Source: Azospirillum sp051124815
GTDB taxonomy: Bacteria; Pseudomonadota; Alphaproteobacteria; Azospirillales; Azospirillaceae
Length of the DNA: 64,000 nt
Direction: 5' to 3'
Assembly (NCBI RefSeq): GCF_051124815.1
Contig: NZ_CP118489.1
Location: 248,001-312,000, forward strand
The notes under the pieces are model-generated. The model was given only the letters and a program-made list of their open reading frames with translations. It ran no database searches and was not told the origin of the DNA. The translations under genes and the position numbers were made by a program. This document shows, one piece after another, positions 53,723-62,142 of this stretch (position 1 is the stretch's first letter; each line of letters begins with the position of its first letter).

Positions 53723-54441
53723 CCGCCCGCCAACCCGCCGCCCGCCAAATCTTCCTGCCGAACCATCACCCTAGCGACGCGCTTCTGGTGGCCTATGGCG
53801 CGGGCAGCCTGGGAGAAGGGCTGTCTCTGGCCGTCGCCGTCCACCTCGCCCATTGCCCGGACTGCCGCGCCACCCTGGCGGAGGTGGAGGCGCTTGGCGG
53901 CGCCCTGCTGGAGGATCTGCCGCCGGCCCCGCTGGAAAGCCTGTCGCTGGCCGCCACCCTCGACCGCCTGGATCGGGAGGAGGCGCCGGGCAACCCCTGC
54001 AAGGCCATGCGGATACGGCCGCGATGCAGCCGCCCGGCCGCAGCATCCGCGCCGGCCCCGTCCCTTCCGGGTCCGCTGCGCGCCTATGTGCCGTCGCTTG
54101 AGGATCTGTCCTGGCAGCGGCTGGCCCCCGGCGTGCGGCGGGTGGAGCTGCTGCCGCGCACGGCATCGGGCGGCGCGGCCCAGCTTCTGCGCATCGCCCC
54201 CGGCACCGCCCTGCCCCATCACGGCCATGGCGGGCTGGAGCTGACCGTGGTGCTGAGCGGCCATTTCGCCGACGAACTCGGCCGCTACGGCCCCGGCGAT
54301 CTGGCGGAGGTCGACGGCGACACCAACCACCAGCCCATCGCCGACAGCCACCGCGACTGCGTCTGCCTGATCGCGACGGATGCACCGCTGCGCTTCACCG
54401 GCCTGATGGGCCGGCTGATGCAGCCCTTCATCGGGCTATAG
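53719..54441 (+). CDS. chrR: zinc-binding anti-sigma factor ChrR with cupin domain
   Basis: 240 residues. The N-terminal anti-sigma domain has the zinc ligands His17, His42, Cys46 and Cys49 (HHPSD and HLAHCPDC); the spacing equals H6, H31, C35, C38 of R. sphaeroides ChrR. The C-terminal cupin (about 130-235) has LPHHGHGGLELTVVLSGHFADELGRYGPGD with a second metal site. It holds RpoE inactive until singlet oxygen or related stress. Overlaps rpoE at its start and the convergent gene at 54436 by six bases. Confidence 0.93.
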   Translation: MTARQPAARQIFLPNHHPSDALLVAYGAGSLGEGLSLAVAVHLAHCPDCRATLAEVEALGGALLEDLPPAPLESLSLAATLDRLDREEAPGNPCKAMRIRPRCSRPAAASAPAPSLPGPLRAYVPSLEDLSWQRLAPGVRRVELLPRTASGGAAQLLRIAPGTALPHHGHGGLELTVVLSGHFADELGRYGPGDLAEVDGDTNHQPIADSHRDCVCLIATDAPLRFTGLMGRLMQPFIGL

Positions 54442-55116
54442 CAGATCCTTGAACAGCAGCTGCGCCGGCGGTTCCTTGTCCTTGCCCCGCTTGCGCGCCT
54501 TCCCCTTCGCCTTTTCCGGTTCGGCTGAAGCTTGAGGCTGCTCCACCGGCAATTCCGGCGCGGCCATCGGCGGTTCGGCCGCCGGTTCCGGCGCCGGCTG
54601 GGCAACAGGCTCCTGCGCAACGGGTTCCTGAGCGGCCGGCTCCGGCGCTACCGGTTCCGGCACCGCCACCAGCTCGGCTGCGACCACCTCGGCCGCCGGC
54701 TCCACCGGCTGAGCGGCCTCGGGCGCCGCCTCCGCCTTTTCCTTCTTCTTCCGGGGCGGCCGGCGCGGGGCGACACCGACGCCTTCCTTGGCGCGCTGCT
54801 TGGCCTTGTCGCGGGCCTGGGCCTCCGGGGCCTCGGGATTGTCGCTCAGCCATTTGCGACGCTTGATGACCTCGTTCACCCGGCCCTGGTTCACGCCCAG
54901 CTGGAAAGCGATCTCCTGCTGGGTCATGTTGGTGGTCTCATGCAGGTGCAGGATCTCGGCGGCCAGCTCCGGCGTCATCTTGCGCCCGGTCAGGCGCCGC
55001 GCCGGACGGACGGAGCGCTGGGAGCGGTCGCGCGCCCGCAGGGACTCAAGGATCTCCAGCGCGGCCGTGTTGCCCGCCGCCTTCAGCGCGTCCTCGAATT
55101 CCTTCAGCGTCGCCAT
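54436..55116 (-). CDS. HTH protein with a long Ala/Pro/Glu-rich tail
   Basis: 226 residues. An N-terminal helical segment (1-25) is followed by a basic linker, then a helix-turn-helix: MTPELAAEILHLHETTNMTQQEIAFQLGVNQGRVNEVIKRRKWL (about 47-90). Residues 115-205 are low complexity with QEPVAQEPVAQP repeats. The C-terminus KGKARKRGKDKEPPAQLLFKDLL is basic, then ends in a possible docking motif. Probably a DNA-binding regulator; target unknown. Confidence 0.7.
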   Translation of the reverse strand: MATLKEFEDALKAAGNTAALEILESLRARDRSQRSVRPARRLTGRKMTPELAAEILHLHETTNMTQQEIAFQLGVNQGRVNEVIKRRKWLSDNPEAPEAQARDKAKQRAKEGVGVAPRRPPRKKKEKAEAAPEAAQPVEPAAEVVAAELVAVPEPVAPEPAAQEPVAQEPVAQPAPEPAAEPPMAAPELPVEQPQASAEPEKAKGKARKRGKDKEPPAQLLFKDLL

Positions 55117-55220
55117 AAGTCAGTCCCCTCCTGCTTTCCCCTGCCGGTCCCCGCAGCAACCGGCAGGATCACAGATAGTTCATCGTCTGGCGATGGAAAA
55201 GCCACGACGGATGGTCCCGG

Positions 55221-56255
55221 TCAGGCCGGAAAGCGCAGATCGATCCGCGTGCCGCTGCCGTCGGCGGGACCGTGGCTCAGGTCGCCGGACAGCTGGGCGG
55301 CCAGGCTCTGGATGATCTTCCAGCCCAGGCTGGGCAGGCGCTGCACGTCGAAGCCCTCCGGCAGGCCGATGCCGTCGTCCATCACCAGCAGATGCAGCTG
55401 GCCCGGCTCGCCCGGCACCGGCTTCAGTTCGATGGTGACGGTGCCGCCGCCGCGGCCGGCGAAGGCGTGTTTCAGGCTGTTGGTCAACGCCTCGACGATC
55501 AGCAGCGCCAGCGCCAGCAGCCGTTCGGGCGACTGCGGCGCCGCCCGCACCGTCACGCGGCAGGCCACGCCGGGAATGCCGGCCGCCGCCAGCATGTCGC
55601 GGCACAGCGCCTCGACATGGCTGCCGAAATCGTCGCCGGAGCGCGGGTCGTGCAGCCGCCGGTGCACCCGCGCCATGGTGTCGAGCCGCCGCCCCGCCTC
55701 CTCCAGCGCCGCCATCGCCCCCTCCGGCGAGCGGGCGATCGACCGCCGCTGCAAATCCAGCAGGGAGGAGACGAACTGCATGTTGTTGGCGACGCGGTGC
55801 TGCAGCTCGTGGAACATGGTGGTCTGCGCCTCCAGCAGGGAGGCGGTGCGGCCGCGCTCTTCCTGCAGGCGGGCCAGCGTCACCTGCATGCCGTGGATCA
55901 GCGCGATGTCGACCGTGACCACCAGCGCATAGAAGGCCAGCGCCAGCCCGACCGGCCCATCCAGCACGAAGGTGTCGAAGGGCGGGATGAAGAAGTACCA
56001 GGCCGCCACACCCGACAGCACCGCCGTCACCACCCCCGGCCACAGCCCGGCGATGAAGGTGGTCAGGATCACCGCCGGAAAGAAGGTGAGATAGGGAAAG
56101 CCCGACGGCAGCGTGCCGTCGACCAGCCGGCGCAGCAGCAGGGCGGCGGCGAAGGTCAGCAACGCCATGCCATAGCGCGCCGCTGCGCCGCGCCGCAGCA
56201 GCGAGACGCGCGCGAACAACTGCCAGAGCGGCCGATCGGACCCCATCGACGTCAC
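55221..56255 (-). CDS. membrane-bound HisKA_2/HWE-class sensor histidine kinase
   Basis: 344 residues. Residues 28-125 hold four helices of the DUF4118 (KdpD-like) membrane region, including YLTFFPAVILTTFIAGLWPGVV and GVAAWYFFIPPFDTFVL. The phosphorylation helix is MFHELQHRVANNMQFVSSLLDLQ with His153. The ATPase domain has EALTNSLKHAFAG and MDDGIGLP, then GWKIIQSLAAQLSGDLSH. Such kinases often signal to PhyR-type or single-domain regulators; no partner regulator is adjacent (the OmpR-type one at 60880 belongs to another class). Confidence 0.88.
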   Translation of the reverse strand: MTSMGSDRPLWQLFARVSLLRRGAAARYGMALLTFAAALLLRRLVDGTLPSGFPYLTFFPAVILTTFIAGLWPGVVTAVLSGVAAWYFFIPPFDTFVLDGPVGLALAFYALVVTVDIALIHGMQVTLARLQEERGRTASLLEAQTTMFHELQHRVANNMQFVSSLLDLQRRSIARSPEGAMAALEEAGRRLDTMARVHRRLHDPRSGDDFGSHVEALCRDMLAAAGIPGVACRVTVRAAPQSPERLLALALLIVEALTNSLKHAFAGRGGGTVTIELKPVPGEPGQLHLLVMDDGIGLPEGFDVQRLPSLGWKIIQSLAAQLSGDLSHGPADGSGTRIDLRFPA

Positions 56256-56550
56256 ATTCCCCCAATTCCCGGCACTGACATATCACCGGCACCCATCGCT
56301 TGTAGGGCCGGCACGCAGCCTGCGCACGTAAAATATTAGCCCGATGGCATGATCGTCGACAGGCGAGGCCCGGCCCCCCCTTTCGCAGCCCGCGCGGCCC
56401 ATTTGTCCAAAGCTGTTCACAACTCCGCCACATCCGTTCATGCCGGGCGGGCACTTTGTTCAATCCACGGAGCGATTGTGACGAAGCGCGGCGGCCGGAG
56501 CTTCCCGCCCCGGCGCCCCACGAACCACCAAGGCTAAGGAGCCACGCCCC
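56256..56550. promoter_or_regulatory. control region of the aap operon
   Basis: 295 bases between the divergent kinase and aapJ. ACGTAAAATATTAGC at 56326-56340 is the AT-rich core and a likely promoter. TAAGGAG about ten bases before the GTG start is the ribosome site for aapJ. Confidence 0.4.
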
Positions 56551-57585
56551 GTGAAGTCCCATCTGAGCGCGCTCGCCATCGCGGCCACCCTGTCCGTCTC
56601 CGCCCTTGCCCTCTCCGGTACGGCCCAGGCCGGCGCCACCTTCGACGGCGTGAAGCAGAAGGGCTATGTCCAGTGCGGCGTCAACCTGGGCCTGTACGGC
56701 TTCTCCTCGCCCGACGACAAGGGCAAGTGGTCGGGCCTTGACGTCGACATGTGCCGCGCCGTCGCCGCCGCCATGTTCGGCGATGCCGAAAAGGTGAAGT
56801 ACACCCCGCTGTCGGCGCAGCAGCGCCTGCCGGCGCTCCAGTCCGGCGAGATCGACATCCTCGCCCGCAACACCACCCGCACCCTGACCCGCGACACCGC
56901 CAACGGCCTCAACTTCGGCCCGACCAACTATTTCGACGGTCAGGGCTTCATGGTCTCGGCCAAGCTGGGGCTGAAGAGCGCCAAGCAGCTGAACGGCGCC
57001 ACCGTCTGCGTCCTGCCCGGCACCACGACCGAGCAGAACGTGTCGGATTACTTCCGCGCCAACAAGATGACCTTCAAGCCGGTCGTCATCGAGAAGAACG
57101 AAGAGCTGAACAAGGCCTTCTTCGCCGGCCGCTGCGACGCCCTGACCTCCGACGCCTCGCAGCTGGCCGCCATCCGCGCCGCCGAGGTGCAGAACCCCAA
57201 CGACTACGTCATCCTGCCCGAGCTGATCTCCAAGGAGCCGCTGTCCCCGGCCGTCCGCCAGGGCGACGAGGAATGGATGAACCTGGTCACCTGGGCCTTC
57301 TACGCCATGGTCCAGGCCGAGGAGAAGGGCCTGACCTCGGAGACCGTCGACGCCGCCATGACCTCCCCCGATCCGGACGTGAAGCGCCTGCTGGGCGTCA
57401 CCGCCGGCAACGGCAAGGCGCTGGGCGTCGAGGAGAACTGGGCCTTCAACATCATCAAGCAGGTCGGCAACTACGGCCAGAGCTTCGAGCGCAACGTCGG
57501 CGCCGGCTCCAAGCTGAAGATGCCGCGCGGCCAGAACGCCCTCTACACCGAAGGCGGCATGATGTACGCCCCGCCGATGAAGTAA
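56551..57585 (+). CDS. aapJ: general L-amino acid ABC transporter binding protein
   Basis: 344 residues from a GTG with TAAGGAG upstream. Signal peptide ends GTAQAGA (about residue 27). The mature SBP_bac_3 domain reads YVQCGVNLGLYGFSSPDDKGKWSGLDVDMCRAVAAAMFGDAEKV and ARNTTRTLTRDTANGLNFGPTNYFDGQGFMV, typical of AapJ/BztA. Binds a wide range of L-amino acids in the periplasm. A family A repeat follows directly before aapQ and may protect or separate this mRNA part. Confidence 0.93.
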   Translation: MKSHLSALAIAATLSVSALALSGTAQAGATFDGVKQKGYVQCGVNLGLYGFSSPDDKGKWSGLDVDMCRAVAAAMFGDAEKVKYTPLSAQQRLPALQSGEIDILARNTTRTLTRDTANGLNFGPTNYFDGQGFMVSAKLGLKSAKQLNGATVCVLPGTTTEQNVSDYFRANKMTFKPVVIEKNEELNKAFFAGRCDALTSDASQLAAIRAAEVQNPNDYVILPELISKEPLSPAVRQGDEEWMNLVTWAFYAMVQAEEKGLTSETVDAAMTSPDPDVKRLLGVTAGNGKALGVEENWAFNIIKQVGNYGQSFERNVGAGSKLKMPRGQNALYTEGGMMYAPPMK

Positions 57586-57594
57586 GGGCATAGT

Positions 57595-57707
57595 CCCCTC
57601 TCCCCCCCGGGGAGAGGGTTAGGGTGAGGGGGAAGCGCGGCGGGACCTTCGGGATAGCCACGCAATGCATCCCCCTCACCCCGCCCCTCTCCCCGGGGGG
57701 GAGAGGG
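57595..57707. repeat. family A palindromic repeat, copy 4 (between aapJ and aapQ)
   Basis: 113 bp, the shortest copy: both hairpins are complete but the spacer is cut to about 40 bases. It starts ten bases after the aapJ stop and ends 28 bases before the aapQ start. In this position it could stop part of the transcripts or protect the aapJ 3' end, giving more binding protein than permease. Confidence 0.9.
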
Positions 57708-57734
57708 AGGTTCTCCCCCGCACGGAGCAACACC

Positions 57735-58892
57735 ATGACAAACCCGGTCCAGGCGCTGAATTCCGCGCGCGTGCGGGGGTGGCTGTATCAGGCATTGTTC
57801 CTGGCCTGCGCCCTCGCCGTCGCCTGGTATCTCGTCTCCAACACGCTGACCAACCTCGCCACCCGCGGCGTCGCCACCGGCTTCGGCTTCCTGGAACGCG
57901 AGGCGGGCTTCGAGATCGGCGAGAGCCTGCTCTCCTATTCCGCGTCCGACACCTATCTGAAGGCGCTGGTCGTCGGCCTGCTGAACACCCTGGCGGTGTC
58001 GGCCGCGGGCGTGGTGCTGGCGACCGTGCTGGGCGTGCTGATCGGCATCGCGCGGCTGTCCTCCAACTGGATGGTGAACCGTTTCGCCACCCTGTATGTC
58101 GAGACGATCCGCAACGTGCCGCTGCTGCTGCAGCTGGTGGTCTGGTACACCATCATGAACCGGCTCCCCAGCCCGCGCGAGGCGCTGGAGGTGGTGCCGG
58201 GCTTCTTCCTCAGCAACCGCGGCATGAAGTTCCCGGTGCTGGTGGAGCATGCCGGCCATGGCTGGGCGCTGCTGGCCCTGATCGCGGGAATCGCCGCGGC
58301 AATCGCCATCGTCCGTTACGGCCGCCGCCACCGCGAGGCCACCGGAAAGCCCTTCCCCACCCTGCCGGCCGCCATCGCCGCCGTGCTGCTGCCGCCGGCC
58401 CTGGTGTTCATCGCCACCGGCGCGCCGCTGGCCTTCGACGTGCCGGTGCTGTCCGGCTTCAACTTCGAGGGCGGCGGGTCGGTCACCCCGGAATTCACCG
58501 CGCTGCTGATCGGCCTGTCGGTCTACACCGCCGGCTTCATCGCCGAGATCGTCCGGTCCGGCATCCTCGCCGTGCCGCATGGCCAGACCGAGGCCGGGCT
58601 GGCGCTGGGCCTGTCGCCGGGCAAGATCCTGCGCCTCGTCATCCTGCCGCAGGCGCTGCGCGTCATCGTGCCGCCGCTGACCAGCCAGTATCTGAACCTG
58701 ACCAAGAACAGCTCGCTGGCCGTCGCCATCGGCTATCCGGATCTGGTCAGCGTCTCCAACACCTCGGCCAACCAGACCGGACAGGTGGTGGAGGCGGTGG
58801 CGATGATGATGCTCGTCTATCTCATCATCAGCCTCAGCATCTCCGGCTTCATGAACTGGTACAACCGCCGCGTGGCTCTGGTGACCCGATGA
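57735..58892 (+). CDS. aapQ: general L-amino acid ABC transporter permease AapQ
   Basis: 385 residues. The start was chosen at MTNPVQALNSARVRG with GGAG upstream; the frame is open through the preceding repeat but that part is not native. Permease core: VETIRNVPLLLQLVVWYTIM and EIVRSGILAVPHGQTEAGLALGLSPGKILRLVILPQALRVIVPP (EAA loop). The long loop and extra helices between (FFLSNRGMKFPVL) are typical of AapQ/BztB. Overlaps aapM by an ATGA. Confidence 0.92.
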   Translation: MTNPVQALNSARVRGWLYQALFLACALAVAWYLVSNTLTNLATRGVATGFGFLEREAGFEIGESLLSYSASDTYLKALVVGLLNTLAVSAAGVVLATVLGVLIGIARLSSNWMVNRFATLYVETIRNVPLLLQLVVWYTIMNRLPSPREALEVVPGFFLSNRGMKFPVLVEHAGHGWALLALIAGIAAAIAIVRYGRRHREATGKPFPTLPAAIAAVLLPPALVFIATGAPLAFDVPVLSGFNFEGGGSVTPEFTALLIGLSVYTAGFIAEIVRSGILAVPHGQTEAGLALGLSPGKILRLVILPQALRVIVPPLTSQYLNLTKNSSLAVAIGYPDLVSVSNTSANQTGQVVEAVAMMMLVYLIISLSISGFMNWYNRRVALVTR

Positions 58893-60079
58893 ACAAGCAG
58901 TTCCCGGCCGATCAGGCCCCGATCCCCACCGCTCCCATCCCCCCCGCCCATTGGGCCGCGTCCTACGAGGAGGAGCCGACCCAGGCCTCCGCCCCGCCGC
59001 AGCCCAACGGCATGACGGCGCTGAAGCCCTTCGGCTGGGCCCCCATAAGCTGGACACGGAACAATCTGTTCAACACGCCGCTGAACACCGTCCTGACCCT
59101 CGCCTGCCTCGGCCTGCTGTGGCTGGTGGTGCCGCCGGCGGCGAACTGGCTGCTGCTGAAGGCCAGCTGGTCCGGCTCGTCGGAGGCCTGCCGCGAGGCG
59201 GCCGGCGCCTGCTGGTCGGTGATCGTGGTCAAGCACCGGCTGATCTTCTTCGGCACCTATCCCTATGACGAGCAATGGCGCCCCTTCCTGGCCTGCGCGC
59301 TGTTCGTGGCGATGCTGGGCGCCAGCGGCGTGCGCGCCTTCTGGCGGCCCTGGCTGGCCGTGGCCTGGGCGCTGACGCTGGTCGGCATGGGCGTGCTGAT
59401 GTGGGGCGGCGTCGCCGGTCTCAGCTATGTGCCGAACGACCGCTGGGGCGGCCTGCCGATCACGCTGATGCTGTCGGTCTTCTCCATCGCCATCGCCTTC
59501 CCGCTGTCGATCCTGCTGGCGCTGGGCCGCCAATCCTCGCTGCCGGCGATCCGCACCTTCTGCGTCGGCTTCATCGAGACGATGCGCGGCGTGCCGCTGG
59601 TCAGCGTCCTGTTCATGGCGTCGGTGATGTTCCCGCTGTTCCTGCCGGAAGGCGTCACGGTCGACAAGCTGCTGCGCGCGCTGGCCGGCATGACGCTGTT
59701 CACCGCCGCCTATCTGGCCGAGGCCGTGCGCGGCGGCCTGCAGGCGATCCCCAAGGGCCAGTACGAGGCCGCCGACGCGCTGGGCCTGTCCTACTGGCAG
59801 AAGACGGTGCTGATCGTCCTGCCGCAGGCCCTGCGCATCGTCATCCCGCCGATCGTCAACCAGTTCATCAGCGCCTTCAAGGACACCTCGCTGGTCACCA
59901 TCGTCGGCCTGTACGACCTGCTGACCGCCGCCACCGTGGCGACGACCGACCCCGAATGGCGCCCCTACTTCGCCGAGGTCTACGTCTTCGCCGGGCTGAT
60001 GTTCTGGATCTTCTGCTTCAGCATGTCGCGCTACAGCCAGTGGCTGGAGCGTCTGGCCAACCGCTACAACCGCCGCTGA
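58889..60079 (+). CDS. aapM: general L-amino acid ABC transporter permease AapM
   Basis: 396 residues from the ATG overlapping the aapQ stop. A Pro-rich head (1-50) is followed by helices and the EAA loop EAVRGGLQAIPKGQYEAADALGLSYWQKTVLIVLPQALRIVIPP. VGFIETMRGVPLVSVLFMASVMFPLFLPEG is the AapM/BztC block. Forms the membrane channel with AapQ. Confidence 0.92.
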   Translation: MNKQFPADQAPIPTAPIPPAHWAASYEEEPTQASAPPQPNGMTALKPFGWAPISWTRNNLFNTPLNTVLTLACLGLLWLVVPPAANWLLLKASWSGSSEACREAAGACWSVIVVKHRLIFFGTYPYDEQWRPFLACALFVAMLGASGVRAFWRPWLAVAWALTLVGMGVLMWGGVAGLSYVPNDRWGGLPITLMLSVFSIAIAFPLSILLALGRQSSLPAIRTFCVGFIETMRGVPLVSVLFMASVMFPLFLPEGVTVDKLLRALAGMTLFTAAYLAEAVRGGLQAIPKGQYEAADALGLSYWQKTVLIVLPQALRIVIPPIVNQFISAFKDTSLVTIVGLYDLLTAATVATTDPEWRPYFAEVYVFAGLMFWIFCFSMSRYSQWLERLANRYNRR

Positions 60080-60099
60080 CCGGCTCTGGAGACCGAGCA

Positions 60100-60843
60100 A
60101 TGACCGAGAACGCCATCATCGAACTCCGCAAGGTCGGCAAGTGGTACAACAGCTACCACGCGCTGCGCGACGTCAGCATCAGCATCAGGAAGGGCGAGAA
60201 GGTCGTCGTCTGCGGCCCGTCGGGTTCGGGCAAGTCGACGATGATCCGCTGCATCAACCGGCTCGAGGCGCACCAGACCGGCCACATCATCGTCGACGGC
60301 ATCGAGCTGACCGACGACGTCAAGGCGGTGGAGAAGATCCGCCGCAAGGTCGGCATGGTGTTCCAGAACTTCAACCTGTTCCCGCACCTGACCGTTCTGC
60401 AGAACCTGACGCTGGCCCCGATCTGGGTCCGCGGCATGGCGAAGTCCGAGATCGAGGAAATCGCCATGATGTACCTGAAGCGGGTGCGCATCCCCGATCA
60501 GGCGCACAAGTTCCCCGGCCAGCTGTCCGGCGGCCAGCAGCAGCGCGTCGCCATCGCCCGCGCGCTGTGCATGCGGCCGGAGATCATGCTGTTCGACGAG
60601 CCGACCTCGGCGCTCGACCCCGAGATGGTCAAGGAGGTGCTCGACGTCATGACCGAGCTGGCGGGCGAGGGCATGACCATGGTCTGCGTCACCCACGAAA
60701 TGGGCTTCGCCCGGCAGGTCGCCGACTCTATTGTCTTCATGGCCGAGGGCTCGATCATCGAGAGCGGGTCGCCGGCCGAATTCTTCGAGAACCCGAAAAG
60801 CGAGCGCACCCGCCAGTTCCTGGGCCAGATCCTGGAACATTGA
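60100..60843 (+). CDS. aapP: general L-amino acid ABC transporter ATPase AapP
   Basis: 247 residues. Walker A GPSGSGKST (39-47), signature LSGGQQQR, Walker B IMLFDEPTSALDPE and switch VTHEMGFAR. Highly typical of GlnQ/AapP. Twenty bases after aapM; last gene of the transporter set. Confidence 0.94.
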   Translation: MTENAIIELRKVGKWYNSYHALRDVSISIRKGEKVVVCGPSGSGKSTMIRCINRLEAHQTGHIIVDGIELTDDVKAVEKIRRKVGMVFQNFNLFPHLTVLQNLTLAPIWVRGMAKSEIEEIAMMYLKRVRIPDQAHKFPGQLSGGQQQRVAIARALCMRPEIMLFDEPTSALDPEMVKEVLDVMTELAGEGMTMVCVTHEMGFARQVADSIVFMAEGSIIESGSPAEFFENPKSERTRQFLGQILEH

Positions 60844-60879
60844 GGCGATAGGGGGCGCGAAAAGGCGGATAAGAGGGCC

Positions 60880-61587
60880 ATGCCGGCGACCATTGCCATC
60901 ACCGACGACGACGCGGTGACGCGCGAGACGCTGAAGTCCTACCTGACGGACGAGGGCTTCGACGTCCTGCTGGCCCGAAGCGCCGAGGAGCTGAAGGAGC
61001 TGCTGACGACCGCCGCGGTGGACGTCGTGCTGCTCGACATCCGGCTGCCGCGCCAGGACGGCCTGACCCTGACCCGCGAACTGCGCGCAGGATCGGAGAT
61101 CGGCATCATCCTGGTCAGCAGCCGGGCGGAGAAGCTGGACCGCATCATCGGGCTGGAGATGGGGGCCGACGACTACATCGCGAAGCCGTTCGAGCCGCGC
61201 GAGATCCTGGCCCGCGTGCGCAACCTGCTGCGCCGGCTGAAGGCGCCGGGCGACCAGCGCGACGACCGGCGGCGCAGCTTCGCCGGCTGGACGCTGTGGC
61301 TCGACCGCATGCGGCTGACCGATCCGCAGGGCAATCCGGTGCGGCTGACCGGCGCGGAGTTCGAACTGCTGTCGACCTTCGTCTGCAACCCCGGCCGGGT
61401 GATGAACCGCGACTATCTGCTGACGGCGACGACGCGGCGCAAGACGGACGCCACCGACCGCACCATCGACAGCCTGGTCCGCCGCCTGCGCCGCCTGATC
61501 GAACCCGACCCCGCCGACCCGAGGCTGATCGTCACCGTCCACGGCACCGGCTACCTCTTCGCCGGCGACGTCTCGCAGGATGGGTGA
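60880..61587 (+). CDS. OmpR/PhoB family response regulator
   Basis: 235 residues. Receiver domain with acidic pocket DDD (9-11), phosphoacceptor Asp53 (LLDIRLP), and Lys102 (AKPFEP). The winged-helix DNA-binding domain has LTGAEFELLSTFVCNPGRVMNRDYLL and DSLVRRLRRLIEPDPADPRLIVTVHGTGYLF. No kinase is next to it; it lies 36 bases after aapP on the same strand, so may be co-transcribed with the transporter. Orphan partner unknown. Confidence 0.92.
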   Translation: MPATIAITDDDAVTRETLKSYLTDEGFDVLLARSAEELKELLTTAAVDVVLLDIRLPRQDGLTLTRELRAGSEIGIILVSSRAEKLDRIIGLEMGADDYIAKPFEPREILARVRNLLRRLKAPGDQRDDRRRSFAGWTLWLDRMRLTDPQGNPVRLTGAEFELLSTFVCNPGRVMNRDYLLTATTRRKTDATDRTIDSLVRRLRRLIEPDPADPRLIVTVHGTGYLFAGDVSQDG

Positions 61588-61611
61588 GGAAATCTTCTCA
61601 TCGCCCAGGAT

Positions 61612-61749
61612 CCCCTCTCCCCCCCGGGGAGAGGGTTAGGGTGAGGGGGACGCACAGCGAGGATTTCCAACGGTCTCACAGTCCCCATTCGCCACCGAAT
61701 CCACCCTATGCATCCCCCTCACCCCGCCCTCTCCCGGGGCGGGAGAGGG
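61612..61749. repeat. family A palindromic repeat, copy 5
   Basis: 138 bp. Left hairpin and AGGGTTAGGGTGAGGGGG, spacer with GCCACCGAATCCACCCTATG, right half ATCCCCCTCACCCCGCCC and a slightly variant hairpin CTCTCCCGGGGCGGGAGAG. Located 25 bases after the response-regulator stop. Confidence 0.9.
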
Positions 61750-61818
61750 CGCATCCACCGAACCCCGAGCAAACTCCCCCGTCGCTTCAGTCTCGCGGCG
61801 GCCACGCGCTCGGCAGCC

Positions 61819-61870
61819 TGGGCCACGGAAATCGCGAAATTTTTTCGCGCGCTTCCGTGGCCCATTTTTT
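61819..61870 (+). terminator. strong nested-stem terminator
   Basis: TGGGCCACGGAA pairs perfectly with TTCCGTGGCCCA (12 bp). Inside, CGCGAAA pairs with TTTCGCG. TTTTTT follows on the plus strand. It should end transcription from the aap/response-regulator side. The long two-level stem is unusual for a plain terminator. Confidence 0.85.
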
Positions 61871-62142
61871 ATGCATCGGAGTGGGCAACCGGCCTCTTCC
61901 GAAGTCAACCCACCACATCCGGTTGCTTTTCGTCTTGCCGAACTCCTCTCTAGGAGAGTCGTGGACCGTCCGTCCGTCAAAAAACCTGCCTGTTTCTTTG
62001 CTCCGCTCATCCCCGCTTGCCTCAAATGCAAACGAAAAGACACGAACTGTTCACAAATGAACGCTAAACCGTTCAAAGGGCCCTGCGACGATATGCGTGT
62101 AGCAATCCGTTGAAACCGTTCACTGGCGGCGGGGGTTTGGGC

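Larger units (their letters stand above)
61588..62142. other. intergenic region between the response regulator and chemoreceptor genes
   Basis: 555 bases without a plus-strand gene. Holds family A repeat copy 5, a strong terminator (61819-61870) and, closer to the chemoreceptor, a cluster of GAAC/GTTC elements (62044-62075). The chemoreceptor promoter is expected in the last 150 bases. Confidence 0.55.

Noticed and set aside
57624..57734. Upstream extension of AapQ through the family A repeat
   Set aside because: The extra residues are translated repeat; a start with GGAG and a normal AapQ N-terminus lies at 57735.
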